Shown here: in pieces, positions 19,839-28,737 of the stretch
How positions within the stretch are numbered: the first letter of the stretch is position 1
Layout: every line of letters starts with the position of its first letter
Assembly: GCF_004801295.1 (NCBI RefSeq)
Contig: NZ_SSOC01000002.1
Coordinates: 620,001 to 684,000 of the forward strand
Direction of reading: 5' to 3'
Origin: Pseudothauera nasutitermitis
GTDB lineage: Bacteria > Pseudomonadota > Gammaproteobacteria > Burkholderiales > Rhodocyclaceae
Length of the DNA: 64,000 nt
Notes under the pieces: model-generated
Databases searched by the model: none
Told to the model about the DNA's origin: nothing
What the model saw: the letters and a program-made list of their open reading frames with translations, nothing else
Made by a program: the position numbers and the translations under genes

Positions 19839-19857
19839 AATAATGAGAACTATAATC
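19839..19857. promoter_or_regulatory. Fur-box-like site upstream of the FepA-type receptor
   Basis: AATAATGAGAACTATAATC matches 14 of 19 positions of the Fur consensus GATAATGATAATCATTATC. It lies in an AT-rich stretch between the receptor gene and the divergent two-component system, about 115 bases before the receptor start. Confidence 0.6.
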
Positions 19858-20008
19858 AGTACTCATGCTAAGCATTTGTCAGAAAACGGAAAGTTCATGA
19901 CAAGTTGAGACAACTCGCCATATTCACGACACAACTTGGCGCAACGATCGCCCTCTTCAGAAAACGCTGCCCCTCAGCCACACAGCCACCGCCTCGACTG
20001 GAATTCCC

Positions 20009-20746
20009 GTGCCAAACCAGCCCATCCGCATCCTCGTCGTAGATGACCACCAGGACATCCGCGACCCCCTCGCCGCCTATCTCGGACGCTATGGATTGCA
20101 GGCCTGCACCGCCGGCGATGCAGCCAGCGCCCGCGCGCTGCTTGCCCAGCAGCATTTCGACCTCGCCATCGTCGACGTCATGTTGCCCGGAGAAGACGGC
20201 CTGTCGCTGTGCCGCTCCATGTACGAGCACATGAAGGTGCCGGTGATCCTGCTGTCGGCGATGACCGAGCCCGTCGACCGCATCGCGGGCCTGGAAGTGG
20301 GCGCGGACGACTACGTCACCAAACCGTTCGACCCGCGCGAACTGATCGCACGCATCAAGACCATCCTGCGCCGCCTGCGCACCACGGACGGAGGCGCCGA
20401 ACCGCCATCCGCCGGTGAACCGCGCTACTACTATTTCGATGTCTGGATGCTGGACCTCAACCGGCGCGAGCTCGCCCATCGCGAGGGCTACACCGTGGAA
20501 CTGAGCGCCGTGGAATTCCGCCTGCTGCGCGCACTCGCCGAACACCCCAACATGGTGCTGAGCCGCGAGCGCCTGCTCAATCTCACCCACCGCAACGACT
20601 CGACACCGTTCGACCGCAACATCGACACGCAGATGAGCCGCCTGCGCAAGAAACTCGGCGAAAAGGGGCGCAACGCCCGTCTGTTGCGCACGGCCTGGGG
20701 AGACGGCTACATGCTCTCCGCCGAAGTGCGCCGGATGCCCGCATGA
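20009..20746 (+). CDS. OmpR-family response regulator
   Basis: DNA-binding response regulator of 245 residues. The receiver domain has the acidic pair at residues 12-13, phosphoacceptor Asp56 (DLAIVDVMLPGEDG) and Lys105 (TKPFDP). The C-terminal winged helix (about 140-240) has VELSAVEFRLLRALAEHPNMVLSRERLL. Translation appears to start at a GTG at 20009. Its last codons overlap the sensor kinase start (ATGA). Divergent from the FepA-type receptor, it probably controls that gene in response to its siderophore, as PfeR does, but this is inferred from arrangement only. Confidence 0.93.
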   Translation: MPNQPIRILVVDDHQDIRDPLAAYLGRYGLQACTAGDAASARALLAQQHFDLAIVDVMLPGEDGLSLCRSMYEHMKVPVILLSAMTEPVDRIAGLEVGADDYVTKPFDPRELIARIKTILRRLRTTDGGAEPPSAGEPRYYYFDVWMLDLNRRELAHREGYTVELSAVEFRLLRALAEHPNMVLSRERLLNLTHRNDSTPFDRNIDTQMSRLRKKLGEKGRNARLLRTAWGDGYMLSAEVRRMPA

Positions 20747-22068
20747 GGCTCCTGCCCCGCAGCCTGAGCGGCCAGTTGATCGGGCTGTTGCTGCTCGGCA
20801 TCGTCACGGCCCACCTCATCGTGATCTCCCTAGACGGCGGCAGCGCCGGCAACATCCTTCCGGACGCGCGCAACAACGCCATCGAAAGCATCGCTACGGC
20901 CTACCGCGCCATCGAAGCCTGTGGCGATTGCGATGTCGAGGCCCTGCTCGCCGCCATGGGAAGCAGCAACTCCAGTTACCGCCTGGTGCCCGACGCCCCC
21001 GCAGTACCGGAGATCGACGAATCGGAGGCCAAACTGGCCGCTGACCTCGCTGCATCCGCCGGCCTGCCGCCCACCGCCGAAATCCATGTCAATGTGGAAG
21101 CGCCCGCCACCGACACCTATCTGCCGGGGCGCCGCCGCTACGCGACCCTCGACGCCGCCCTGCGCCTTTCCGACGACCGTTGGCTCCAAGCGAGCCTGCG
21201 CCCGGTGGTGCGCTCCCAGTGGTGGCTGAGGTTTTCGGTGCCGGTCAGCGTGCTGCCCGTACTGCTGGTGGTCAGCCTGTTCGCACGCCGCATCCTGCGG
21301 CCCACCAAGGCCCTGGCGGCCGCGGCCGAACGGGTCAGCCGGGGCGAACGCGTCGAACCGCTGCCGGTCATCGGCCCCAGCGAACTGCGTGAGGCCACCG
21401 CCGCGTTCAACACCATGCAGCAGCGCCTGAGCCGCTTCATCGCCGACCGCACCACCATGCTGGCGGCCATCGGCCACGACTTCCGCACGCCGCTGGCCTC
21501 GCTGCGCCTGCAGGTGGAACTGCTCGACGACGAGGCGGTGCGCGAGCCCATGCGGCGCAAGCTCGACGAAATGCGCGACATGATCGACGCCACCCTGCAC
21601 TTCGCGCGCAACGACAGCGTGCGCGAACCCACGGAAGTCATCGACCTCGCCGCAATGGTCGAGGGCATCTGCAAGGAACGCAGTTCCCTGGGCCAGGCGG
21701 TCAGCTGGAACCTGCCCACCGCCCTGCCCTATCGCTGCCGCCCCATCGCGCTGGCCCGCGCACTGTGCAACCTGATCGGCAACGCCGTGCATTACGGCCA
21801 CTCGGCGCGCGTGCGCCTCACCCCCGGCGACCGCACGCAAGGCCTCTCCATCGTCATCGACGACGACGGCCCGGGCATCCCCGAGGAACTGCTGGAACGC
21901 GTGTTCGAACCCTTCTTCCGCGTGGAAAGCGCGCGTTGCCAGGAAGCCTGCAGCACCGGGCTGGGGCTGGCCATCGCACGTTCCTGCATCACCGCGCACG
22001 GCGGCGAAATCCGCCTGGAGAACCGCGACGGCGGCGGTCTGCGTGCCACCATTCTGCTGCCGGCCTGA
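20743..22068 (+). CDS. Sensor histidine kinase partner of the OmpR-type regulator
   Basis: Inner-membrane histidine kinase of 441 residues. TM1 is at about residues 11-29 and TM2 at about 162-181, enclosing a periplasmic sensor loop of roughly 130 residues that contains a CGDC pair. A HAMP linker follows, then the H-box AIGHDFRTPLASLRL (His near 245), the N-box NLIGNAVHYG, the DDDGPGIP G1 box and GLGLAIA G2 box. The CxxC in the sensor loop could bind metal or respond to redox (inference). Translationally coupled to the regulator by a four-base overlap. Confidence 0.93.
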   Translation: MRLLPRSLSGQLIGLLLLGIVTAHLIVISLDGGSAGNILPDARNNAIESIATAYRAIEACGDCDVEALLAAMGSSNSSYRLVPDAPAVPEIDESEAKLAADLAASAGLPPTAEIHVNVEAPATDTYLPGRRRYATLDAALRLSDDRWLQASLRPVVRSQWWLRFSVPVSVLPVLLVVSLFARRILRPTKALAAAAERVSRGERVEPLPVIGPSELREATAAFNTMQQRLSRFIADRTTMLAAIGHDFRTPLASLRLQVELLDDEAVREPMRRKLDEMRDMIDATLHFARNDSVREPTEVIDLAAMVEGICKERSSLGQAVSWNLPTALPYRCRPIALARALCNLIGNAVHYGHSARVRLTPGDRTQGLSIVIDDDGPGIPEELLERVFEPFFRVESARCQEACSTGLGLAIARSCITAHGGEIRLENRDGGGLRATILLPA

Positions 22069-22080
22069 AACATTCCGACG

Positions 22081-22097
22081 GCCCGGCGGCGCCGGGC
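22081..22097. terminator. GC-rich stem-loop between convergent genes
   Basis: GCCCGGC-GGC-GCCGGGC, a perfect 7-base stem with a 3-base loop, sits in the 36-base gap between the convergent kinase and ferric reductase genes. It may end transcription from both sides, though there is no T-run. Confidence 0.4.
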
Positions 22098-22104
22098 AGG
22101 CCGG

Positions 22105-22920
22105 TCAGTGCTCCACCAGCCCGCCCCGCCGCGTCCAGTAGGCGGACACCTTCACCTGGTCCTTGGGCATGCCGCGCGCCTCGATCAGCAGATCGCGCAG
22201 GCGCTGCACCGTCTCCGTCTCGCAGGCCGCCCATGCGAACCCCTTGCCTGCGGGCAGTTGCAAATCCCCCAGGGCACGAACCAACGCCGCACCCGGCAAC
22301 TCGTCCGCCGCGCGATGCACCCAATGCACGCGCGCATCGGCCCGGCTCGCCAACGGCAGTTCATCCTCCGCATCGGCAACCTCGATCACCGCCACCACGT
22401 GTGCCCCCGCCGGCAGTTCTTCCAGCCGCCGCGCGATGGCCGGCAGCGCCGTCGCGTCGCCGGCCAGCAGATACCAGTCGAACCCTGCGCCGAACAGCTG
22501 CGAACCGCGCGGCCCACCCACACCGATCCAGTCTCCCGGACGCGCGGCGCGCGCCCAGTCGGTGGCCACGCCTTCCTCGTGCAGCACGAAGTCGATGTCC
22601 AGCTCGCCCGCCTGCGCGTCGTAGCGGCGCGGCGTATAGTCGCGCGCCGCAGGTTTTTCGACGCCGTCGGCAAAGTGCAGGCCCTCCGGCGTCACCTCCG
22701 GGCGCGGCGGCCTGCTTTCGCCGGGGGCGGGGAAGAACAGCTTCACGTGGTCGTCGTGCGCCAGCGAAGTGAAGCCTTCCAGCTCCTCCCCCGCCAGCGT
22801 CACGCGCAGCATGCGCGGCCCCAGTGGCACGACGCGCTTGATCTGCAGCAGGCGGAATTTCAAAGGATGGCGGACACGCTGGGCGTGGGCCGATGTGGGG
22901 GTTGGTGCCGAAGAGGTCAT
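22105..22920 (-). CDS. Siderophore-interacting NAD(P)H-dependent ferric reductase (YqjH/ViuB family)
   Basis: FAD-containing cytosolic ferric-siderophore reductase of 271 residues. The FAD-binding barrel holds RDYTPRRYD (the family RxYTxR motif) and PGDWIGVGGPRGS. The C-terminal SIP domain has WYLLAGDATALPAIARRLEELP and ends with the characteristic KVSAYWTRR. It would release iron from imported ferric siderophores by reducing Fe(III). The start at 22920 (MTSSAPTP) is favoured over an in-frame codon at 22959. It follows a PadR-type repressor by 35 bases, the same pairing as E. coli yqjI-yqjH, which here are in one operon rather than divergent. Confidence 0.92.
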   Translation of the reverse strand: MTSSAPTPTSAHAQRVRHPLKFRLLQIKRVVPLGPRMLRVTLAGEELEGFTSLAHDDHVKLFFPAPGESRPPRPEVTPEGLHFADGVEKPAARDYTPRRYDAQAGELDIDFVLHEEGVATDWARAARPGDWIGVGGPRGSQLFGAGFDWYLLAGDATALPAIARRLEELPAGAHVVAVIEVADAEDELPLASRADARVHWVHRAADELPGAALVRALGDLQLPAGKGFAWAACETETVQRLRDLLIEARGMPKDQVKVSAYWTRRGGLVEH

Positions 22921-22955
22921 GGGAATCCCTGCAAGGTTCTTTGAAAGAGGCCGGC

Positions 22956-23573
22956 TCAAGCGGCCGGATTGCGCCGGCCAAGCGCCTGGATGTCGCGCGC
23001 GGCACGCCGAAGAATGTCCGCAATCGCATCCCGCACGTCCGGCTCACAGCCGGGCAGAACCTCGTGCAGCGCATGCCTGAGCGCATGGCGCGCCTCGTCC
23101 ACGCCGGCATGGCGCCCCGCTTCGCCATCGGGCGCCAGGGCGCCCTCCTCGGCCTGCGCGGCTTCGCCGTCAAAGGCCCGGCGCGCCCGCGCCATCTTCG
23201 CGCCCAGTTCGGCCAGCGCGGCAAACAGCGCATCCGCCGCCTCCCGGTGCGCGGCCAGCCGCCCGTGCCCCTGGTCGGTGAGGCTGTAGCGCTTCTTGTT
23301 GCCTTCGGCCTCGGCGCGCACCTGCTCCAGCTCTTCCAGATAGGTCAGCGCCGGATAGACCACGCCGGGACTCGGCACGTAGAAACCGGCCGAGCGCTCC
23401 TCGATCTGGCGGATCAGCTCGTAGCCGTGGGAAGGCGACTCCGCCAGCAGGGCCAGAATCAGCAACTGCAGATCCCTGCCGCCCAGCTTGCGCCCGGCGT
23501 GCAGGCCGCGCCGGCCCAGATGGCGCGGGGAATGGAAGTGGTGGTGTTCGTCGTGGGGGCACATGGCAGGCAT
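22956..23573 (-). CDS. PadR-family repressor, YqjI-like
   Basis: Winged-helix regulator of 205 residues. The N-terminus has a Cys/His cluster ([15 protein letters not shown]) like the metal-sensing tail of E. coli YqjI. The PadR domain follows with [27 protein letters not shown] and [14 protein letters not shown] (residues about 35-100). The C-terminal half is helical and Ala/Glu-rich. YqjI represses yqjH and is inactivated by excess nickel or iron limitation. The same role here is likely given the adjacent ferric reductase, a His-rich tail and tandem palindromes in front of the gene. Nickel response would also connect with the urease locus (inference). Confidence 0.88.
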   Translation of the reverse strand: MPAMCPHDEHHHFHSPRHLGRRGLHAGRKLGGRDLQLLILALLAESPSHGYELIRQIEERSAGFYVPSPGVVYPALTYLEELEQVRAEAEGNKKRYSLTDQGHGRLAAHREAADALFAALAELGAKMARARRAFDGEAAQAEEGALAPDGEAGRHAGVDEARHALRHALHEVLPGCEPDVRDAIADILRRAARDIQALGRRNPAA

Positions 23574-23578
23574 CCTTT

Positions 23579-23618
23579 TATATCGTACGATACGTCGTAA
23601 GATGCATCGTACGATACG
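23579..23618. promoter_or_regulatory. Tandem operator palindromes upstream of the yqjI-like gene
   Basis: TATCGTACGATA at 23581-23592 is a perfect 12-base palindrome and recurs as CATCGTACGATA at 23605-23616, a 24-base period. A degenerate half copy (CGTCGTAAGATG) lies between. The block starts 8 bases upstream of the repressor start, so autoregulation is likely. Confidence 0.65.
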
Positions 23619-23763
23619 TTTGTGTGTTCAGCAAGTACGATTTACCTGCTTGACGCAGGCATCCCCCACAACCGGCCGGGCGGAACAACGGCTACCATCC
23701 CCCAGCCGCCGTACCGACACGGCGCCCAGCAACGCCCCGCCATCACCCGCCAGAACTCACGCC

Positions 23764-24207
23764 ATGCACATCTGGGTCGACGCCGACGCCTGCCCCGCCG
23801 TCATCAAGGACATCCTCTTCCGCGCCGCGCAGCGCACCGGCCGCCCGCTCACCCTGGTCGCCAACCAGCACCTGCGCGTGCCCGGTTCGCCGCACATCCG
23901 CATGATCCAAGTGCCCGGCGGCTTCGACGAGGCGGACAAGTACATCGCCCAGCACGCCGCAGCCGGCGATCTGGTCATCACCGCCGACATCCCCCTCGCC
24001 GCCGAAGTCGTCGCCAAGGGCGCTCACGCGCTGTCGCCCCGGGGCGAGCTGTACGACAAGGAAAACATCCGTCAACTGCTCGACCTGCGCAACTTCATGG
24101 ACACCCTGCGCAGCAGCGGCGTGGAAACCGGCGGGCCTGCCGCGTTCAGCGCGGCGGACCGGCAGGCGTTCGCGAATCGGCTGGATCGGTTGCTGGGCAA
24201 GGCTTGA
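23764..24207 (+). CDS. YaiI/YqxD family protein (DUF188)
   Basis: Protein of 147 residues with the DUF188 pattern: [19 protein letters not shown] at the N-terminus, ANQHLRVP, then [29 protein letters not shown] and the C-terminal FANRLDRLL. The fold is related to PIN/NYN nucleases, and the conserved Asp residues (DADAC, TADIPLA) support this, but no activity is established for the family. The ATG at 23764 is the family start; the frame is open further upstream only by chance. Confidence 0.93.
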   Translation: MHIWVDADACPAVIKDILFRAAQRTGRPLTLVANQHLRVPGSPHIRMIQVPGGFDEADKYIAQHAAAGDLVITADIPLAAEVVAKGAHALSPRGELYDKENIRQLLDLRNFMDTLRSSGVETGGPAAFSAADRQAFANRLDRLLGKA

Positions 24208-24271
24208 TTCCCCCGGTACTGCCACGCGTTAAGGCCAAGCGGCGCACGCCCGAAACCCTGTGGTGAGCGGC

Positions 24272-24448
24272 ATGTACCCGCTGGACACCAACGTCGTCTC
24301 CGAACTGCGCAAGCCCAAACCCCACGGCGCCGTAGTCGCCTGGCTGCAATCGGTGGAGGATGCAGCCCTGTTCCTCTCCGCCGTCACCCTCGACGAGATT
24401 CAGGCCGGCATCGGGAACACCCGCGAGCAGGATTCGGCCAAGGCTGGG
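24272..24448 (+). pseudogene. Truncated vapC-like PIN toxin
   Basis: The frame opens MYPLDTNVVSELRKPKP and continues to GIGNTREQDSAKA, a clear N-terminal half of a VapC-type PIN ribonuclease with the first catalytic Asp (LDTN) and the middle Glu (LDEIQAGI). After about 59 residues the similarity stops, and the frame runs on to 24670 in unrelated sequence. The C-terminal acidic residues needed for catalysis are missing, and there is no vapB antitoxin upstream. The break falls where base composition drops towards the AIPR gene, so insertion of that segment probably truncated it. Confidence 0.75.
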
Positions 24449-24622
24449 TGCAGCGGCGGAAAATCGGCCGAAGCGGTCGATCGTCGCCCAGCCTTTGTCG
24501 ACAGTTACCGATCCGAAGCCGCCACTCCCGTCTTGTTGGATTCAACGGCAGGTATCGGGGCAGACCTGTCGTCCAAGGCGGTTTTTCTGAGGAAGGGCCA
24601 ACTCGCTATCTTTCGGATGACA

Positions 24623-26392
24623 TTACGCGTTACCGAATTTTTGAAGCAAGTAGTCAGAAAATTCACCTGAACGCAGAGGTGGATTCCTTGGAGTGTAACC
24701 TCTTGTTTTTACGAATTCATCGTGTATGGATTTTGTGAATTCAACAGCGATTCTCAAGGTTTCTATAAATCTTGAATTGTCCATGCAGAACACAAGGATG
24801 TGCTCAGACAATATATTCGCTTTGTTTGACTTTGGATCTGGTAAGGTCATATGCCCATTTTTTCCAGCAACCAGCAGCATTGCCACGTGGTACCTATGTT
24901 TTTGAAGGAAAGAGTTGGAGGCCACCTTGTTAAGATGATCCTGTATCTTGTAAATCAGCATTGCAGAGGCTAGATAAGGGCCAAATTGGTGTTTTTCTCC
25001 AAAAAGATGATCGCCTCTAGTACGCAATATCTCCGTCGGATTGTTAGCAATGACCATGTGTGGACGTTGAAGAAACGCACCTGTGTACGCGCGAATCATT
25101 CCGTGCAATCCGATAATACGCTTCTTTTCAGGAGCTTGATCAAGCAATGAATACTCTCTCGACCGTCTCTCGTAGAAGAGATTTTCTCCAATTCGTCGTG
25201 ATTCAATCGAGACATATTCTTGAAGCCTCTTGTGCCATTTTTCGAGAGCCACGAACGCTTCGTTTGGAACTGGGGTTTGTCTGTTGTTCGCGCGTATTAT
25301 TCTACCCACAACATCGGCATCGTTCGTATGGACGATCTTGATCGGTACTGAAATTTTCTCGAGCGAGCTCGAGCTTCTATTTAGATATAAAACATTACTA
25401 GTTTGACATCCATTGACGATTTGATAGTTGCGCAGAAGAAATCTGTTTGCCCCGAGGTTTTTCATGAATGAGGCGACTGCAGTTATGCCATTGTTATATA
25501 GAACAAATTTGTCGACTGAGCCTATATCCTTTATCGCTTCGGCTATCTCAGTGTTGACTGAGTTGTCGCTGCCTTGGAAATCTCTTACGTTGTCAAAGAA
25601 GACGTTCCGTCGGATGCTGCCGTTCGGGTCAACTATTAATTTCAGAAATTCCGGCGCATCTATATATCCAATATACGCTTGATCAACATCTGATATTGAG
25701 TCAAGTGGCAAATTATTCTTAAATCGAATTTCGATTTCAAATTGGTTTTCAACTTGCTTAAAGGTGTCGATTAGCAATTCAGCATTCCAAAATTCGAAAC
25801 TAAATCTTTTGAAATCTTGAATTGTGCTTCGTAATTCTGCACATCGCTGCTCCGCAAGGGTTACTGGGAAGTCGTCCGGGGCTTGGCTGCCAGCATAGCT
25901 GTATGCCATTAAGCACTCCGGAGAGTTCGACGAGTGCAAGCGCGCAATCTTAGTCGAGAATAGGTGGCTCAATAGTTCATAAGGCTGTTGCAACGACTCA
26001 TCGCGTTCGCCATCTCTTGGCGAAGTGAGAAATATCTTGGTTGCCTCCATGAATTTTAGAACATCTCCACTATCGATGTTCTTTGAAGTCTTTGACTGTA
26101 TAAAAATAATCTTTGCATCAATGTTATTTGATTTGGCGAGTAAATCGATGTCGCTTTCGGATCTGACAATATTGTTGTTCACGATGACGACAATGGCGTC
26201 AATTCCAAAAGTTCCCGAAGTGTCGACATCAACTTCGGCGAGGTTTGCTACTTCCGAGAAGGCCTCCGGGTGAATCTGTGAAACTATTGTGTAGTTCGTG
26301 AAGTATTCAAACCGCTTGTGCAATGGAAGTTTATCTATTTGTGATGAAATGCAAAATTCATCCACGTATGACTGGAGTATTCGATGTTCCAC
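24623..26392 (-). CDS. AIPR family phage-resistance protein with PD-(D/E)XK-like N-terminus
   Basis: Protein of 589 residues belonging to the AIPR (abortive infection phage resistance) family. The central and C-terminal core has KFVLYNNGITAV, then NYQIVNGCQTSNVLY and VVGRIIRANNRQTPV, which are diagnostic. The N-terminal 125 residues show GIDAIVVIV (Asp65) and IIFIQSKTS (Gln99, Lys101), the D-(Q/E)xK pattern of Mrr-like nucleases. The start is a GTG at 26392 with AAGGAG seven bases upstream. G+C is about 42 percent against two-thirds around it, so it was acquired by transfer. AIPR proteins are linked to phage defence; a nuclease that kills or arrests the infected cell is a reasonable model but is inference. 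No partner gene is seen. Confidence 0.87.
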   Translation of the reverse strand: MEHRILQSYVDEFCISSQIDKLPLHKRFEYFTNYTIVSQIHPEAFSEVANLAEVDVDTSGTFGIDAIVVIVNNNIVRSESDIDLLAKSNNIDAKIIFIQSKTSKNIDSGDVLKFMEATKIFLTSPRDGERDESLQQPYELLSHLFSTKIARLHSSNSPECLMAYSYAGSQAPDDFPVTLAEQRCAELRSTIQDFKRFSFEFWNAELLIDTFKQVENQFEIEIRFKNNLPLDSISDVDQAYIGYIDAPEFLKLIVDPNGSIRRNVFFDNVRDFQGSDNSVNTEIAEAIKDIGSVDKFVLYNNGITAVASFMKNLGANRFLLRNYQIVNGCQTSNVLYLNRSSSSLEKISVPIKIVHTNDADVVGRIIRANNRQTPVPNEAFVALEKWHKRLQEYVSIESRRIGENLFYERRSREYSLLDQAPEKKRIIGLHGMIRAYTGAFLQRPHMVIANNPTEILRTRGDHLFGEKHQFGPYLASAMLIYKIQDHLNKVASNSFLQKHRYHVAMLLVAGKNGHMTLPDPKSNKANILSEHILVFCMDNSRFIETLRIAVEFTKSIHDEFVKTRGYTPRNPPLRSGEFSDYLLQKFGNA

Positions 26393-26742
26393 AGATAGTC
26401 TCCTTAAGGCTTCCGCAATTGATCCGCCTGTTGGCGGGTCTCGGTTGATATTGAGTATGGCTTATGCTGTAAGGTTAGTTTTATGCAAGGATAAAGACCT
26501 GGCTGAGAGAGGTTTCTACGTCATGGATGATCGGAGGCCGTCGATAATCGTCCTTGCAATTTTGCAACTCTGTTACTGAGTGGTTGCCTCGGCCGGGTAG
26601 CACACGAAGATCATCAGGCAAGTATCAGAGCAAATCTGCCATTCGAAGATGGCTCTGTCGGATTGACGAAGGGCGGCTCCTGGCCGATAGCGGATGTTAT
26701 CAGCATCCTACCTTACGGTCAGCTCAGGCCGACGAACAGCCC
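26393..26742. other. 350-base gene-free stretch beside the AIPR gene
   Basis: It holds the AIPR ribosome-binding site and promoter side (AT-rich to about 26560), then a return to higher GC. I see no coding frame with homology. A short hairpin (GATCCGCC-TGTT-GGCGGGTC, imperfect) lies near 26420. The right part, up to the urtE relic, may contain remnants of an old insertion, but no element can be named. Confidence 0.5.
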
Positions 26743-27063
26743 CTACACCACCAACGCCCCCGCCTCCCATCCGGCATCCATGTCCTTCCCCGCCCCGCGC
26801 ATGACGATCTCGCCGCGCTCCATCACCAGATAGTGATCGGCCAACGAACGCGCGAGATCGTAGTACTGCTCCACCAGCAGGATCGCCATTCCGCCGGTTT
26901 CCGCCAAGCTGCGGAGGCGCGCGTTCGATGTCCTTGATGATGGAAGGCGGATGCCTTCGGTGGGTTCGTCGAGGATCAGCAGGCGGGGGCCGGTGGCAGA
27001 CGCCAGGCCCATCAAAGTCTTCAGCAGCGTAGTGACCTTGCCACGCATCACAGTGCCGATCAT
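26743..27063 (-). pseudogene. Degenerate, internally deleted copy of urtE
   Basis: The sequence aligns with the intact urtE at 35348-36040. The 3' part (LLILDEPTEG...SLAETG...ILLVEQYYD...SLADHYLVMERGEIVMRGAGKDMD) is nearly the same at the nucleotide level. It is joined directly to a piece from just after the P-loop (TTLLKTLMGL). About 260 bases with the Q-loop and the LSGGQ-type signature are missing. Two compensating one-base changes shift the frame across the residues after EPTEGI. It cannot be a working ATPase. It directly follows the GMC oxidoreductase gene on the same strand. Confidence 0.88.
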
Positions 27064-27067
27064 GCGC

Positions 27068-28693
27068 TCAGCAGCGCGCGCCGTGCGCCGCCAGAACCAG
27101 CGACGCAGCCTTTTCGCCGATCATCACGGCCGGCGCGTGGGTATTCGACGACGGCATGCTGGGCATGATGGAGGCGTCGGCGATGCGCAGTCCGTCCACG
27201 CCGATCACCTTCAGTTGCGGATCGACCACGGCCAGCGCGTCGGTGCCCATTTTGCAGGTGCCGATGGGGTGGTAGGAGGTCAGGCCGGTCGAGCGGACCC
27301 AGTCGATGATTCGTGCGTCGGTTTCCAGCGACGCGAGCACCACGCCGGCATCGGTGATGAAACCGGCCAATGTCTCGTCGCCGATCAGACGCCGGATGAA
27401 ATGGAAGGCGCCGATCGTCGTCTCCACGTCCGCCTCGTGGGTCAGGTAGTTGGCCGTGATGGCCGGCGACGCCGCGAAGTCCTTCGAGCGGATATGGACA
27501 GCCCCCGTCGAGGCCGGCCGCAGAACGAAGGAGGACAGGCTGAAGCCCGGATGGCGGTCCAGCGTGTTGCTGAGATTGCCGCTCTGGTGCCCGGCGCTGT
27601 AATGCAGCAGCTGGATCTTGGCATCGGCACGCGCGAGTTCCTTGCGGGTGCGCACCCACGCATGGGCCGTGGCGCCGATCATCGCCAGGGGCCCTTCCCT
27701 GCGCGCAAGCCACTGCGCCGCCGCCTTCATCTTCCAGATCCAGGAGTGCTGAACGTCGTTCAGACCGCCCCGGAAGGTCGTCCGCAGGCCCACGCGCGTA
27801 TTGAGATGGTCGCGCAGGTTTTCTCCGACGCCGGGCAGGTGGAGCCGGGTCGGGATGCCGTTGCGTGCCAGCACTTCATGCTGGCCGATGCCGGAGAGTT
27901 CCAGCAACTGGGGAGACTGGATCGTGCCGCAGGCGACGATGATTTCACGGGCTGCTGCGACGGTCTGCAATCCGACGGCGGTGGCGTATTCCACGCCGAC
28001 CGCGCGCCTGCCGTCGAGAAGAATCCGCGTTGCGCTTGCCTGCCGGCGGATGACCAGTCCGTTGCGGGCTGCCGCGTCCTTGAGGTAGGCGCGGTCGTTG
28101 GCATGGCGCAATCCGTTGCGCAGGTTGAACTGCAGGTAGGCGGCCCCTTCCGGCACGCCGGCGTTGTAGTCGGCGACGAGCGGCACGCCCTGGTTGCGGC
28201 AGGCAGTGAGAAAGGCGTCGGTCAACGCGTCGGAGGGCCGGCGCCGCTCGATGGAAACCGCGCCGTCTGCACCCCGTTGCGCGGGGTCGCCGCCGGGATA
28301 GGCCTCGCTGCGGCGGAAGTGGTCGAGCAGGTCGCGGTAGGCCCAGCCCGTGCAGCCCTGGGCCGCCCATTGGTCGTACTCGTCGGGGTCGCCGCGCACC
28401 CACAACATGCCGTTGACCAGCGAACAGCCGCCCAGCCCCTGGCCCCGGGGCCAGACGATTTCCCGCCCCCGCAGCGCGGGCTCCGGGGCGCTGCGGTAAT
28501 TCCGCACCCCCCGTTTGGCGGCCAGCGCGAAGGGCGTGAGCACCGGCAGGCGGAAACGCACGCCCGGCTCGCGCTGCCCCGCCTCCAGGAGCAGTACGCG
28601 GAACTCCGGCCGTTCGGCGAGGCGGGCGGCGACCGCCGCGCCGGCGGAGCCTCCGCCGACGACGATGAAGTCGAAAGTTTCTCCCGGCGGCAT
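27068..28693 (-). CDS. GMC-family FAD-dependent alcohol/choline dehydrogenase-like oxidoreductase
   Basis: Flavoprotein of 541 residues. The FAD dinucleotide motif is at residues 11-17 (VGGGSAGAAVAARLAE), GMC signature 1 is GQGLGGCSLVNGMLWVRG, and signature 2 is GTIQSPQLLELSGIG. The catalytic His is in SYHPIGTCKMG, and a second His occurs in SNTHAPAVMIGEKAA, where many relatives have Asn. The start at 28693 (MPPGETFDF) has GAGGTG just upstream; the longer frame is not needed. It would oxidise a primary alcohol and pass electrons to the chain or oxygen. The substrate is unknown. It is the last gene of a run with an ABC importer, SDR and amidohydrolase homologue. Confidence 0.92.
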   Translation of the reverse strand: MPPGETFDFIVVGGGSAGAAVAARLAERPEFRVLLLEAGQREPGVRFRLPVLTPFALAAKRGVRNYRSAPEPALRGREIVWPRGQGLGGCSLVNGMLWVRGDPDEYDQWAAQGCTGWAYRDLLDHFRRSEAYPGGDPAQRGADGAVSIERRRPSDALTDAFLTACRNQGVPLVADYNAGVPEGAAYLQFNLRNGLRHANDRAYLKDAAARNGLVIRRQASATRILLDGRRAVGVEYATAVGLQTVAAAREIIVACGTIQSPQLLELSGIGQHEVLARNGIPTRLHLPGVGENLRDHLNTRVGLRTTFRGGLNDVQHSWIWKMKAAAQWLARREGPLAMIGATAHAWVRTRKELARADAKIQLLHYSAGHQSGNLSNTLDRHPGFSLSSFVLRPASTGAVHIRSKDFAASPAITANYLTHEADVETTIGAFHFIRRLIGDETLAGFITDAGVVLASLETDARIIDWVRSTGLTSYHPIGTCKMGTDALAVVDPQLKVIGVDGLRIADASIMPSMPSSNTHAPAVMIGEKAASLVLAAHGARC

Positions 28694-28737
28694 GCCCACC
28701 TCAACGTACCTGCGTTGCCCGGCGCCGTGCCATGCGC

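Noticed and set aside
24449..24622. Remains of a transposase at the left edge of the AIPR segment
   Set aside because: Frames here show no transposase motifs and no terminal inverted repeats or target duplication could be seen.
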